From contig CADCJI010000028.1 in NCBI GenBank assembly GCA_902801625.1, positions 1-52,274 of the forward strand: DNA of 52,274 nt, given 5' to 3'. This document shows positions 39,666-49,100 of the stretch, piece by piece; position 1 is the stretch's first letter; each line of letters starts with the position of its first letter. The stretch comes from an uncultured Bacteroidia bacterium (GTDB taxonomy: Bacteria; Bacteroidota; Bacteroidia; Bacteroidales; F082). Made by a program: the position numbers and the translations under genes. Under the pieces are notes generated by a model. The model was given only the letters and a program-made list of their open reading frames with translations, was not told the origin of the DNA and searched no databases.

Positions 39666-42653
39666 TCAATTTTTCGGTAATTCTATAACAAACTCCGTCC
39701 CCACCCCTTCCTGACTCTCGAAGGAAATCATCCCACCAGCGGCCTGAACGATATTGTAGCTCAACGAGAGACCCACACCCGAGCCACCTGACTTAGTGGT
39801 GAAGTTAGGCAGGAATATCTGGCTCTTATCCTCTTCCTTGATGCCTTTGCCGTTGTCTTTCACGCTAATGATGAAAGCTGTCTTGGTGTTCTTAAGGCTG
39901 ACATCAATTCGTCCATCGGGCTTCGAGCCTATGGCTTGTGTGGCATTCTTGATGAGGTTGCCGACAACACTATTTAGATTGGTCTTGTCACCGTTATAAG
40001 TATGGTCTTTTGTTGGGTCAAAATCGTAGTGGAATTCGATGTTGTCGGCATTGTCGTAAAGATTCACCACATTTTGAACCAGTTCCGCTAAATCCAAAGG
40101 TGCTGGATGGTTCTCTGGCAACTTGGCGTAGCGTGAGAAGGACGAAGCAATATCGGATAGTGCATCAATCTGCTCGATAAGCGTGTTTGTAGTGCGTTGG
40201 ACTTGTTCTGGAGTGGCTTTTCCATTGTCAACATTGCGTTGCAGCAATTGCACACTCAATCGCATCGGGGTGAGCGAGTTCTTGATTTCGTGGGCCACCT
40301 GTCGCGCCACACCTCTCCAAGCCGATTCGGCTGCGGTACGCTTCAGCTCGGCTGCACTCTTTTCCAATTCCACAATAAGGTGGTTGTATTGCCTCACCAA
40401 AGCCCCGATTTCGTCATTGCTTTTCCACTCGATAGGTTCATTCTTTTGTCCAATTTTAATGTTTCCTAATTTATTCTGAATCAATGTTAAAGGTCTTGTA
40501 AGGCTTCGTGTAATGAGAAGGATGACAACCAAAGCACCACCCAGCAATACAATAATGATATTGAGATAGGTAAGAATGAAGTATCGGATCTCATCGTGCA
40601 AGTCGGTAGAACTTGAGAAATATGGTGTGTTGAGATAGGCCAAAGTATTACCATTGGCATCGGTCAGAGGAATGTAGGCCGATTCGTATTTGCCTTTGCC
40701 AAGGTGTTCTTGATGAGTGAAATAAAGGTCTTTGTTGTGGTTCAAACTATGGTAAGCCTCGGCGTTCATCACAGGCGCTTGCAAATAGAGTTCATTGATT
40801 TCGGGACGGGTGGTGGCCAATAGTTCACCGTTGAGTTGGTATAGATTCAAATCCGTGAAAAAGGTATTGGCATAATGCTGCAAAATGTCAGTCCAAGCTG
40901 CTTTTGACGCCGTTTGCATTTGAGTGGCAAAGTCAAGGTCATTGCGCATCTCAAGCGAAAGCGTTCGCGTGGTCTCAAACTGAGCATCGGTGGTTTTCTG
41001 GTTGTATAGCGTACGCATATAAAGCACCGATACGGGCCCGATGGCAACGAACGAAATGCCCAAAGTCAACAAAACCACAGTCTGCAAGCGCCGACGGAAA
41101 CTCATATCGCGCCATTTCCGATGCTCTCTAGGCCTTGTCAGCCAAACGATAAGGACAAAAGGCAAGGAAAGACCTAAGAAAAACAGGGCAAACGGTGCTG
41201 TCTTTTGCGAAAAGCCTTTGGTCGGTGTGCTGATGACCAAGGCATTATTCTCACCATCAATGATGGCGTAATGCTTGTATTTGCTGCTGTAACTAAAATC
41301 GTGGTCTTTGACTTTTAAGCTGTTAAGAAAACTAGGATAGACATATTTACCATATTTATAAACCAACAAGTTCCCTCGATAACTAGCCACCGAATAATCG
41401 TATGAGGTCTGACTATTGGATTGTTGTAGGAGTTGTGGAAAGCCAAAACCTTCGGGGACCATAGGTTTATAAAACTCTAGATAAAGGGCTTTCTTCAAGG
41501 TATCTTTTGAAACATCAATTCGAGCTAAATAATTGGGATCCAAGGTATAATAGTCCATAAAAAAGAGGTTGTCTCCTACCCTTTCATTTTTGTTGTTGGC
41601 CAACTTGTCGCGGAAAAAACTATCACATTCGGTGACGAAACCTTCCGGTTGTATGGTGATTTCCTCACCTGGAGCACAAATCGTTAGCGTTGCAGAATAG
41701 GCTTTCATCGTCTCATCAAAGAGCTGATACTTGGAATAGCCGAGAATGAGATCAACCAACACATCGTTTTCCGCAAACAACATGTCCCTCAAGGTGGAAT
41801 TGGCTTTCATCTGTTGGGCAAAATTCGAAAAACTGCTCTCAAAAGCCATATCGCGTTTTTGCATCAGCGTCTGGGCTTGTTGCTGCATCTGTTTATTTTC
41901 TTTTCTGACCCCAACTCGATAATAGATATATGTACCCATCAAAGAAACCAAAAGAATGATAACGATTCCGATTTCAGTAATATGAGACCCTTTTCGCAAC
42001 TTAGGTCCCTTACCAAGTTCTACATAGGCTAAAATCAGACCTACAATCACAAGGACAATGAGGGGCAACGGCCATAGATACATGAAAGGTTTTTTCAGTT
42101 TTGGTTTATCCGTAAATTGATATTTGGCCAAGATTTTGCCAGATGCATTTACCAGAGGCTCTCCTACGGTATTATCAAAAACACTGATATTAGCATCTAT
42201 GAATTTTGGGAGGCAAGGTGATTCATTCGCAAAATAAGGATTATCAATCCGATAAGTAGTGTTGACCAATTTGAAAACATAATAGGTCAGATTCTCACCC
42301 ACATAGGATTTAACATAATAGTTGCCAGAGAATAAAGGACAGATAGTATCGTGTCCGACGACAACATTGCGCTTCAGCAATTTCGGGTCAACATCGTTAC
42401 GATTCCAAAACACCAAGGTATCATTCCTAAAAACAGTCAAACCTGTCTGGCTTTTCTCCAATGCATCATGATCAAGTCCATTTTCGATTTGTAACTGCAT
42501 TTCTTTGTCCATGCCTAAAACCGAATTTTGTAGGCAACGGTTCAAAAAAGCAGGTTTCAGCGAAAGGTAAAAGAACAACCAAAGCGCCAGCATCAAAACA
42601 ATGCCAACAGCGCATAATAGGAAACCGATTCTCTGTATTCTTTTACTTTTCAT
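39666..42653 (-). CDS. NtrY-like sensor histidine kinase
   Basis: 995 residues. About six membrane segments: one at the N-terminus, two near 195-250 (LPLIVLVIVGLILAYVEL and IGIVIILLVSLMGTYIYY), two flanking the middle, and IIIVLLGGALVVILLI before a HAMP-like stretch (TRSLTRPLTLIQNKLGNI). The kinase core has H788 in ARQVAHEIKNSLTPMRLS, the N box NLIKNATQAI, the G1 box DNGKGIKEED and the G2 box GSGVGLSLSYNIV. HEIKNSLTPM is typical of NtrY-type kinases. No response regulator gene is adjacent. Signal unknown. Confidence 0.9.
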   Translation of the reverse strand: MKSKRIQRIGFLLCAVGIVLMLALWLFFYLSLKPAFLNRCLQNSVLGMDKEMQLQIENGLDHDALEKSQTGLTVFRNDTLVFWNRNDVDPKLLKRNVVVGHDTICPLFSGNYYVKSYVGENLTYYVFKLVNTTYRIDNPYFANESPCLPKFIDANISVFDNTVGEPLVNASGKILAKYQFTDKPKLKKPFMYLWPLPLIVLVIVGLILAYVELGKGPKLRKGSHITEIGIVIILLVSLMGTYIYYRVGVRKENKQMQQQAQTLMQKRDMAFESSFSNFAQQMKANSTLRDMLFAENDVLVDLILGYSKYQLFDETMKAYSATLTICAPGEEITIQPEGFVTECDSFFRDKLANNKNERVGDNLFFMDYYTLDPNYLARIDVSKDTLKKALYLEFYKPMVPEGFGFPQLLQQSNSQTSYDYSVASYRGNLLVYKYGKYVYPSFLNSLKVKDHDFSYSSKYKHYAIIDGENNALVISTPTKGFSQKTAPFALFFLGLSLPFVLIVWLTRPREHRKWRDMSFRRRLQTVVLLTLGISFVAIGPVSVLYMRTLYNQKTTDAQFETTRTLSLEMRNDLDFATQMQTASKAAWTDILQHYANTFFTDLNLYQLNGELLATTRPEINELYLQAPVMNAEAYHSLNHNKDLYFTHQEHLGKGKYESAYIPLTDANGNTLAYLNTPYFSSSTDLHDEIRYFILTYLNIIIVLLGGALVVILLITRSLTRPLTLIQNKLGNIKIGQKNEPIEWKSNDEIGALVRQYNHLIVELEKSAAELKRTAAESAWRGVARQVAHEIKNSLTPMRLSVQLLQRNVDNGKATPEQVQRTTNTLIEQIDALSDIASSFSRYAKLPENHPAPLDLAELVQNVVNLYDNADNIEFHYDFDPTKDHTYNGDKTNLNSVVGNLIKNATQAIGSKPDGRIDVSLKNTKTAFIISVKDNGKGIKEEDKSQIFLPNFTTKSGGSGVGLSLSYNIVQAAGGMISFESQEGVGTEFVIELPKN

Positions 42654-42807
42654 TGTGTCTATTTGTTAAAACTCAAGAATTCCTTTGATATTGTGTGAGT
42701 TATAAAAAGTCGCTTGTATTGGGTTTTCAAGTGGTCAAATGTATAATGGTTCAAAAATACCGAAAAACGGCTCAAACAGGCTTAAAACGGGCAATTTTTC
42801 AATTTCC

Positions 42808-43695
42808 TCAATTCTTCTCAAAAACATAGACGAGACTAGACCACTCTCCAGACCTTTTGGCCTTGCAATTTGAAATCCAACCTCTAAACAAACCTCTAAC
42901 CAATGGCAATGAATGCAGCTTATATTGTTCACTCATATATGAAATGTAATAGGCATCCCACCTCAATCTATCCATTTTGACTAGTTCCATACCACTTGCC
43001 TTGAATATTTTGGTCAAAGTGGTCTTGTTGAAATGGTTCAGATGTCGCGGCACATCGTATGCGGCCCATAGTTCTTTGTAATACTGTCCATCGTATGATT
43101 TGTAATTTGGCAAAGCGATTACAATACGCCCCTTAGGTTTAACGAGGCGTCGCAATTGCTCGACTTGCCACCTCAAATCATCAACATGTTCAAGAACATG
43201 CCACATCGTGATCAAATCAAAATATCCTTCCGGAATGTTTTCCAAATCTTCACTTGAAATAATCTTGCCATTCATCCGCTTCTGGGCAATGACTTTAGCG
43301 TCTTCCGAAGGTTCAACACCTGTACATTCCCACCCATGCATTTCTGCAGTATGCAAAAAGTCACCTACTCCACAACCGATATCCAAGACTTTTCCGACTT
43401 TCAACCCATTTGATGCAAGCTTGTATTTATGCTTTAAATTGGTCTTCTTAACCATCTCATATACTTTTGGTATAAAACCTTTCTTGTTTTCTTGATGACT
43501 ATAATACTCTTCCGATTTATAATACTCACCTATCTTATCTTTACTTGGGCGAGGCATGGTATAGAGCAAGCCACAATTCAGGCATTCACAAATATGAAAG
43601 TCTTCTTTCGAAAGGAATTCATCTTTCAGCCAAAGATTGATTTGCGCCTTGTCGGAGCCACACCATGGACATTTGTTGTTCATCTCTTTATTCAT
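42808..43695 (-). CDS. Class I SAM-dependent methyltransferase with N-terminal zinc knuckles
   Basis: 295 residues. CPWCG (C9, C12) and CECLNCG (C38, C41) form a zinc-binding N-domain. SAM motif I VLDIGCGVGDF is at ~103-113, then WECTGVEPSEDA and the DLITMWHVLEHVDDL post-motif. This is the layout of the Methyltransf_23-type enzymes common in surface-polysaccharide or lipid modification. ATG 43683 is a possible alternative start. A parS-like palindrome begins at the start codon. It follows mnmG by 21 bases on the same strand. Substrate unknown. Confidence 0.88.
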   Translation of the reverse strand: MNKEMNNKCPWCGSDKAQINLWLKDEFLSKEDFHICECLNCGLLYTMPRPSKDKIGEYYKSEEYYSHQENKKGFIPKVYEMVKKTNLKHKYKLASNGLKVGKVLDIGCGVGDFLHTAEMHGWECTGVEPSEDAKVIAQKRMNGKIISSEDLENIPEGYFDLITMWHVLEHVDDLRWQVEQLRRLVKPKGRIVIALPNYKSYDGQYYKELWAAYDVPRHLNHFNKTTLTKIFKASGMELVKMDRLRWDAYYISYMSEQYKLHSLPLVRGLFRGWISNCKAKRSGEWSSLVYVFEKN

Positions 43696-43710
43696 GTTTC
43701 ATGTGAAACA
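43695..43710. promoter_or_regulatory. parS-like site 1
   Basis: TGTTTCATGTGAAACA differs from the general parS consensus TGTTTCACGTGAAACA at one central base and keeps both 7-base arms intact. It lies between mnmG and the methyltransferase gene. Confidence 0.7.
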
Positions 43711-43716
43711 ATTCTA

Positions 43717-45591
43717 TTATCTTCCTAAAAATATGGCCAACACATTGATGTCGGCAGGTGAAATTCCACTGATTCTTGAGGCTTGACCCAAGGTTTCGGG
43801 ATGGTATCGGTTTAGCTTTTCCCGCGATTCGTATGATAAGGATTGCAAACTGTGGAAATCAAAATCCTTGGGTAGCTTCACATACTCCAAACGGTTTAGT
43901 TTGTCTGCCAATTCGTTCTCCTTTTGAATATAACTATCGTATTTGATCAAGATTTCAGCCTCTTCCAAACACTCTTTTTCAAACCTATCTTCACCAGAGC
44001 AATAGGATTTCAAAGAATCAATATGAGCCACCATCTCCGACAAACCGATTTGAGGTCTCAACAATAAATATGCCATCTTCACTTTTTGGTCTATTGTCGA
44101 ACTCTCTTTTTCCACCAACAAGCCATTGATTTGTTCAGGATAAACATAGTTCTCCTTGAGAAAACTCATAATCTCATTCACCCTTTGTTGTTTTTGCAAC
44201 AACTTTTGGTACCTATCTTCTTTGGCCAAACCAAGTTTATACGACATCTCGGTTAACCTCGAGTCGGCGTTATCCTGACGCAATAAGATGCGATATTCTG
44301 CTCTACTAGTGAACATGCGATATGGTTCATCGACACCTTTGGTGATAAGGTCATCGATGAGCACGCCAATGTAAGCTTCCGTTCGTGACAAAACCAATGG
44401 CTGTTCGTCCCGCAAGGCTAAACTCGCATTGATGCCCGCCATCATTCCTTGACATGCTGCTTCTTCATATCCCGTCGTTCCGTTGATCTGCCCAGCAAAA
44501 TAGAGGCCGTGAATTCGTCTTGTCTCCAAAGAATGATACAACTGTTCCGGGGGGAAATAATCATATTCAATAGCATACCCAGGACGAAAGATTTTGGCAT
44601 TTTCGAAACCCTCAATCTGTCGTAATGCCTCATATTGGATATAATCCGGCAACGAGGAGCTAAAGCCATTGAGATAGTATTCTTCCGTATTCCACCCCTC
44701 AGGTTCAACAAAGAGCTGGTGGCTGTCCTTTCCCGAAAAACGCTCAATCTTATCTTCAATGCTGGGACAATATCTCGGCCCTACACCCTGAATACGCCCA
44801 TTGAACATGGGCGAATATTTGAACCCCTTCCGGAGCGTTTCGTGCACTTTTAATGAGGTATGGGCAATCCAGCAGCTTCTTTGCTTCGAGATTTTGAAGG
44901 GCTCCGTATAGGAAAACCCCACCACTTCATCGTCACCTTTTTGCTCAACGAGTTTGCTGAAATCAATCGTTCGGCCATCGATGCGGACGGGCGTTCCCGT
45001 CTTCAAGCGTTTGACCTCAAAACCGAGTTCTTTGAGCTGTTCACTGATGCCATGACTGGCCACCTCACCCATTCTGCCACCGGAGAAATGCTGTTCACCG
45101 ATATGAATCAAACCATTCAAAAAAGTACCATTGGTGAGAACAACAGCCTTACTTTCAATCTCACCACCCATCATTGTCTTAACACCCTTCACTTGGTCGC
45201 CGTCAAAAAGAAGCCCTAGCACCGTGTCTTGCCAAAAGTCGACATTGGGCGTCTTTTCCAACATACTGCGCCATTCGGCCGAAAACATCATCTTGTCGCT
45301 TTGGCACCTTGGACTCCACATGGCGGGGCCTTTCGACTTGTTAAGCATCCTAAATTGGATCATAGTACGGTCGCTGACAATGCCAGAATAACCGCCCATG
45401 GCATCGATTTCGCGCACGATTTGTCCCTTGGCAATGCCACCCATGGCAGGGTTGCACGACATGGAAGCAAACAGGCGCAAGTCCATAGTGACAAGCAAAA
45501 CTTTGCTGCCCATGTTGGCCGCTGCCGCCGCTGCCTCACAGCCCGCGTGACCCGCGCCTACAACGATGATATCATACGGTTCAAAATACAT
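43717..45591 (-). CDS. mnmG: tRNA uridine-5-carboxymethylaminomethyl modification enzyme MnmG
   Basis: 624 residues, the usual length. FAD-binding VVGAGHAGCEAAAAAANMG at ~10-28, then SCNPAMGGIAKGQIVREIDAMGG, GTFLNGLIHIGEQHFSGGRMGE, and SRAEYRILLRQDNADSRLTE, all MnmG/GidA signatures. The C-terminal helical part ends ASRISGISPADINVLAIFLGR. With MnmE it makes the cmnm5 modification of the wobble uridine in several tRNAs. parS-like sites lie on both sides. Confidence 0.97.
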   Translation of the reverse strand: MYFEPYDIIVVGAGHAGCEAAAAAANMGSKVLLVTMDLRLFASMSCNPAMGGIAKGQIVREIDAMGGYSGIVSDRTMIQFRMLNKSKGPAMWSPRCQSDKMMFSAEWRSMLEKTPNVDFWQDTVLGLLFDGDQVKGVKTMMGGEIESKAVVLTNGTFLNGLIHIGEQHFSGGRMGEVASHGISEQLKELGFEVKRLKTGTPVRIDGRTIDFSKLVEQKGDDEVVGFSYTEPFKISKQRSCWIAHTSLKVHETLRKGFKYSPMFNGRIQGVGPRYCPSIEDKIERFSGKDSHQLFVEPEGWNTEEYYLNGFSSSLPDYIQYEALRQIEGFENAKIFRPGYAIEYDYFPPEQLYHSLETRRIHGLYFAGQINGTTGYEEAACQGMMAGINASLALRDEQPLVLSRTEAYIGVLIDDLITKGVDEPYRMFTSRAEYRILLRQDNADSRLTEMSYKLGLAKEDRYQKLLQKQQRVNEIMSFLKENYVYPEQINGLLVEKESSTIDQKVKMAYLLLRPQIGLSEMVAHIDSLKSYCSGEDRFEKECLEEAEILIKYDSYIQKENELADKLNRLEYVKLPKDFDFHSLQSLSYESREKLNRYHPETLGQASRISGISPADINVLAIFLGR

Positions 45592-45600
45592 TTTTGTCAG

Positions 45601-45616
45601 TGTTTCACGGGAAACA
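45601..45616. promoter_or_regulatory. parS-like site 2
   Basis: TGTTTCACGGGAAACA differs from the parS consensus at one base (T to G in the right arm). It lies nine bases upstream of the mnmG start. Confidence 0.7.
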
Positions 45617-45670
45617 ATTGTTTTATCTTTTTGATTATCAATATTATAAATAACTTATTCATTTATTACA

Positions 45671-45740
45671 GGCCCTTCGACAGGCTCAGGGACCCTTAAC
45701 TCTCGAAAGAGCTAAGGTCGTTGAGCTTGTCGAAACGCCG
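45671..45740. repeat. Inverted pair of GGTCCCTGAGCCTGTCGAA elements at the YbeY 3' end
   Basis: GGCCCTTCGACAGGCTCAGG.. (45671-45694) and GGTCGTTGAGCTTGTCGAAA.. (45717-45740) are inverted copies around 22 bases and can fold as a hairpin. The second encodes the last residues of YbeY (FRQAQRP) and supplies its stop codon. Confidence 0.88.
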
Positions 45741-46155
45741 ACTCTAACAATTTTAACGCTTCTTCCTCTTTTTCTCTCATCTCTTTCTCCTCCTCATCCG
45801 TCAAGTCATCAAAACCGATAAGATGCAATACGCCATGAATGATGACCCGATGTAACTCGCTCTCATAACTTCGGCCAAAGGTCTCGGCATTCTCTTTTAT
45901 GCGGTCGATACTGATGCAGAATTCGCTCGAAAGTACCGTCTCGCATTCCGTCAACGGGAAGGTCACAATGTCGGTGTAGAAATCATGACCAAGACGCTCT
46001 TTATTGATTTCAAGCAGTTTCTCATCGCTGCAAAAATAGTAGTACAACTCTCCTACAGTCTTGCCGTGTCTTTCAACCACCTCACCAATCCAAGCCTTTA
46101 CACGCTGTGGGTCAATGGGAGGCATTTCCACATCCAAAGTACTGAATCTTATCAT
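45712..46155 (-). CDS. ybeY: Endoribonuclease YbeY
   Basis: 147 residues. The metal-binding motif HGVLHLIGFDD near ~113 shows two of the three usual His ligands; the third is Asp, as I recall for other Bacteroidetes YbeY proteins. Upstream, SDEKLLEINKERLGHDFYTDIVTFPL is also typical. It processes 16S rRNA 3' ends and helps ribosome quality control. The last ~8 residues (AFRQAQRP) come from a repeat element and extend the protein past the usual end. One base after the DUF4175 stop, so the two are co-transcribed. Confidence 0.92.
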   Translation of the reverse strand: MIRFSTLDVEMPPIDPQRVKAWIGEVVERHGKTVGELYYYFCSDEKLLEINKERLGHDFYTDIVTFPLTECETVLSSEFCISIDRIKENAETFGRSYESELHRVIIHGVLHLIGFDDLTDEEEKEMREKEEEALKLLESAFRQAQRP

Positions 46156-46156
46156 C

Positions 46157-49100
46157 TTAATGCGTGTTTTTCTTCAAGTAATACTCGTTGATCTTATCCT
46201 TATAGTAGGGAGCAAATTCGATCGGATTGCTGCGTAGGAACTCCTGGTTTTTCTTGAGCGACTGCTCATAAAGATAATCGTCAATCCTGCGGTCGAAATG
46301 CGAACCTTTGTACTCGTTCGACTTGCGTTTCTCTTCCTGCTCGCGTTTCTCCTGCGCCTTCTGCGATTCCAACATTCTGGACTCAATGCGTTGGCTGCGC
46401 TCAATCATCTGACGGTTGATCTTTTTGTTCACCAACTCCTCCTCCAACTTCTCCATATCCTTGATAATCTCATTCAAGCCATCATCGCCAATTTGCCCGT
46501 TTTCCTTCATGTCATTAAGCATCTGCTGCATGCCTTGACGCAACATTTCCTGCTCTGCAGCCATGCGGGCAAATTCCTCGCTCATGGAATTGGGCGTCTG
46601 TTGCCCTGATTCCATTTGTTGTTGCATCTGTTTGAGTTGCTCGCTCAACTGTTGCTGCAACTGCTGCATCTTTTGCATGCTCTGTTGTCCTTGACCTGGC
46701 TTGGGCATGGGACACGCCATCGGCATTCCCATGGCATCCATACTACTCTCCATATTCTCTAGTGACTCGGCCAACATCAAAGCCAAATTGTTCATCGACA
46801 TCATGGCGGTCTGCTGATGGCGCACGGCCTGTGAGAGTTTCAGGTCGTTGAGGTATTTCATTGCATTTTCAGTCTGATTCTCAATGATATGCAATTCGTC
46901 AAAGACGAAATTCTGTATCATCGGCTGGCGCATAGCCATACTACGCAGCGAGTCGCGGACCATATTGAAATTGTCGGCCACCTCTTTTTGATGGATAATC
47001 TTGTCGACCAAGGATGGATCATCCGAACGCATTTTACCAATTTCTGTCATCAAGTCTTCCTGCTCGTGCGAGGCATGGACCACATTTTCGAGCAAAATGC
47101 GCAGCAAATGGGCATCCTCAGCCATTTGTTGCATGCCTTGCATCTGCATTTGCATCATCATCTGGTTGGCCATCTGTTGCATCTTTTGACCGGCATTCTG
47201 CTTCTTCTGCTGTGATTGTTGTTGTTGACTGTTCTGCTCATTCTGCATGGCGTCTTGCAGGTCTTGGTCGATGCTTTCCTGCATCTCCTCATCTTTCTGC
47301 ATGTCGAAAGGCTGTTGCAAATCTTGGTTCTTCTCCAACAGTTTATCAAGCTCTTCCATCATCTTGTCGAATTCCTCTTTGGCTTCTTCAGCAGATTTTT
47401 GGTCGCTCTCCTCCCCTGCTTTATTCTGATTTTCAGCCTCTTGGTTTTTCAACTCCTCTCCCAGTTTGTCCAATTTATTGGCCAAATCGTTGAGGTCCTT
47501 CTCCATCTTCAGCTGTTCAAGAAGCGCCAAATTACGGTCGAGCAGTTCCTGCATCGACTGGTTGTTTTTCTTGATGTCCTGCATCATCTGCTGCATCTGC
47601 TCGCGCGGCATTTCCTCAAGCAACTTGTCGATCTGCTCCATCATCTTCTTCAACTCTTCAGGAATCACTTCATCGAAAAGTTTGTTGATTTGTTCCTGCT
47701 TCTTGATGAGGTCTTCGTTGCCCAAATCATGCTCTTTCATGAAGTCCTCGAGGTTTTTCTGCTCTTCTTGCAATTTGTTCCATTCGTCTTGGATCTTTTG
47801 CTGCTTCTCCAACAGGTCTTTCATCTTTTCCTTGTCGGACCAGTCCAAATCCTTCTTCTGGATAAGGTCTTGCAGCATCTTTTCGATTTCGTCTTGCAAT
47901 TTGTCAGCCTCTTGTGACTTCTCCTGCAAACGCTCCATAATGTCTTCCGACTGCTGGTCGGCAATGCTGTCTAAGGCGCTTTCGGAAGGTTTATAATAGG
48001 TAAAAGTTTCCGAGCGCTTCGACTTGGGTCCGTGGAAACCGTCGTTATCCCATACCTCGAAATAGACTTCCATATTTTGTCCCGGCATGATGCCCAGGCT
48101 GTCCATATTGAAGCTGTAGAAGAACGAGGTCCGGGTTTGCTTCAAGTCTAGAGCGACAGGCTTGATGATTTTCTTTTCGATAGGTTCCTTCACGATGCAA
48201 TTAAAGGTGAGTTTACTGAACCCATAGTCATCGGTGACAAGACCCGAGTAATACACATCGGTGGAGAGTTGCTCATCGAACGACTCCACACGGATGTCGG
48301 GATAGGCATCAGGCAACACATCGATAGAGAAGGGGAGGGGCTCTATACTATTGTTCCAAGCGTTTTGCACCTGCACCTCAAACTTGGTGGACTGTGCCGC
48401 TACGAATTGGTATTCAAAAATGTCATCGGTTGCGGTCAAGTCGGTGGTCAGTGAATCGCGGGTGACAGAAATATGCTCAGTGTCGCGTGTGGTAAAGCTA
48501 AAGGTGAGTTTTGTGCCTTGCGGGACGATGAGTCGCGTCTTGGCATCCAAAGTCTCATTAGTGCGATGGATATAAGCAGGATAGTGCAACTCGCAACGGT
48601 AGGAGAGTAGGGTAGGGTTGGGATGCACCGTAATATGCAGCGGACGGCTAGTGTATTCGCCTCCGATGACATTAAAGGTCAAATCGTTGAAGAGGTTCTT
48701 GAAAGTGTAACTGAAATCGTTGGCCGAGCCTTTGGTCATCAGTTGTTGTCCTAGTTCGCTTTTCACATAAAAGGCATCTGGGATGCGGTCGCCGGTAACG
48801 CGGATGTTGAACTTCACTTCCTTACCTTGTGTGGTTTCGATGTTGTCTTGTTCGATTTCCACCTGATAGGGGAGGGGCTTCTCGAAATGCTGCTCGTAGT
48901 TGACGATGCGCTGCGTGGGTTGCACGGCAAACGAAGGCAGAAACACCATCAAGGCAATTAATATAAGGAGCGAACCGAAAAAGATACCAAGATACTTTAG
49001 GTTGCCGCGCAGATCGACGGCATCGGAGAACCGGATAGGGGAGAGGCGGGCACTACGCTGCTCAATAGTGGCTGCCAATAGGGCATTGTCATCATAGGTC

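Noticed and set aside
43695-45711. oriC inside this region
   Set aside because: parS-like sites are present but I found no cluster of DnaA boxes or dnaA gene; the AT-rich gap 45617-45670 is too short.
45712-46155. YbeY as inactive because the third metal-ligand His is Asp
   Set aside because: This substitution is, as far as I recall, usual in Bacteroidetes YbeY and does not mark a pseudogene.
47216-47917. 233-codon hydrophobic plus-strand ORF opposite the DUF4175 coiled coil
   Set aside because: Leu/Phe-rich reading of Gln/Lys/Glu codons on the other strand, a known artefact.
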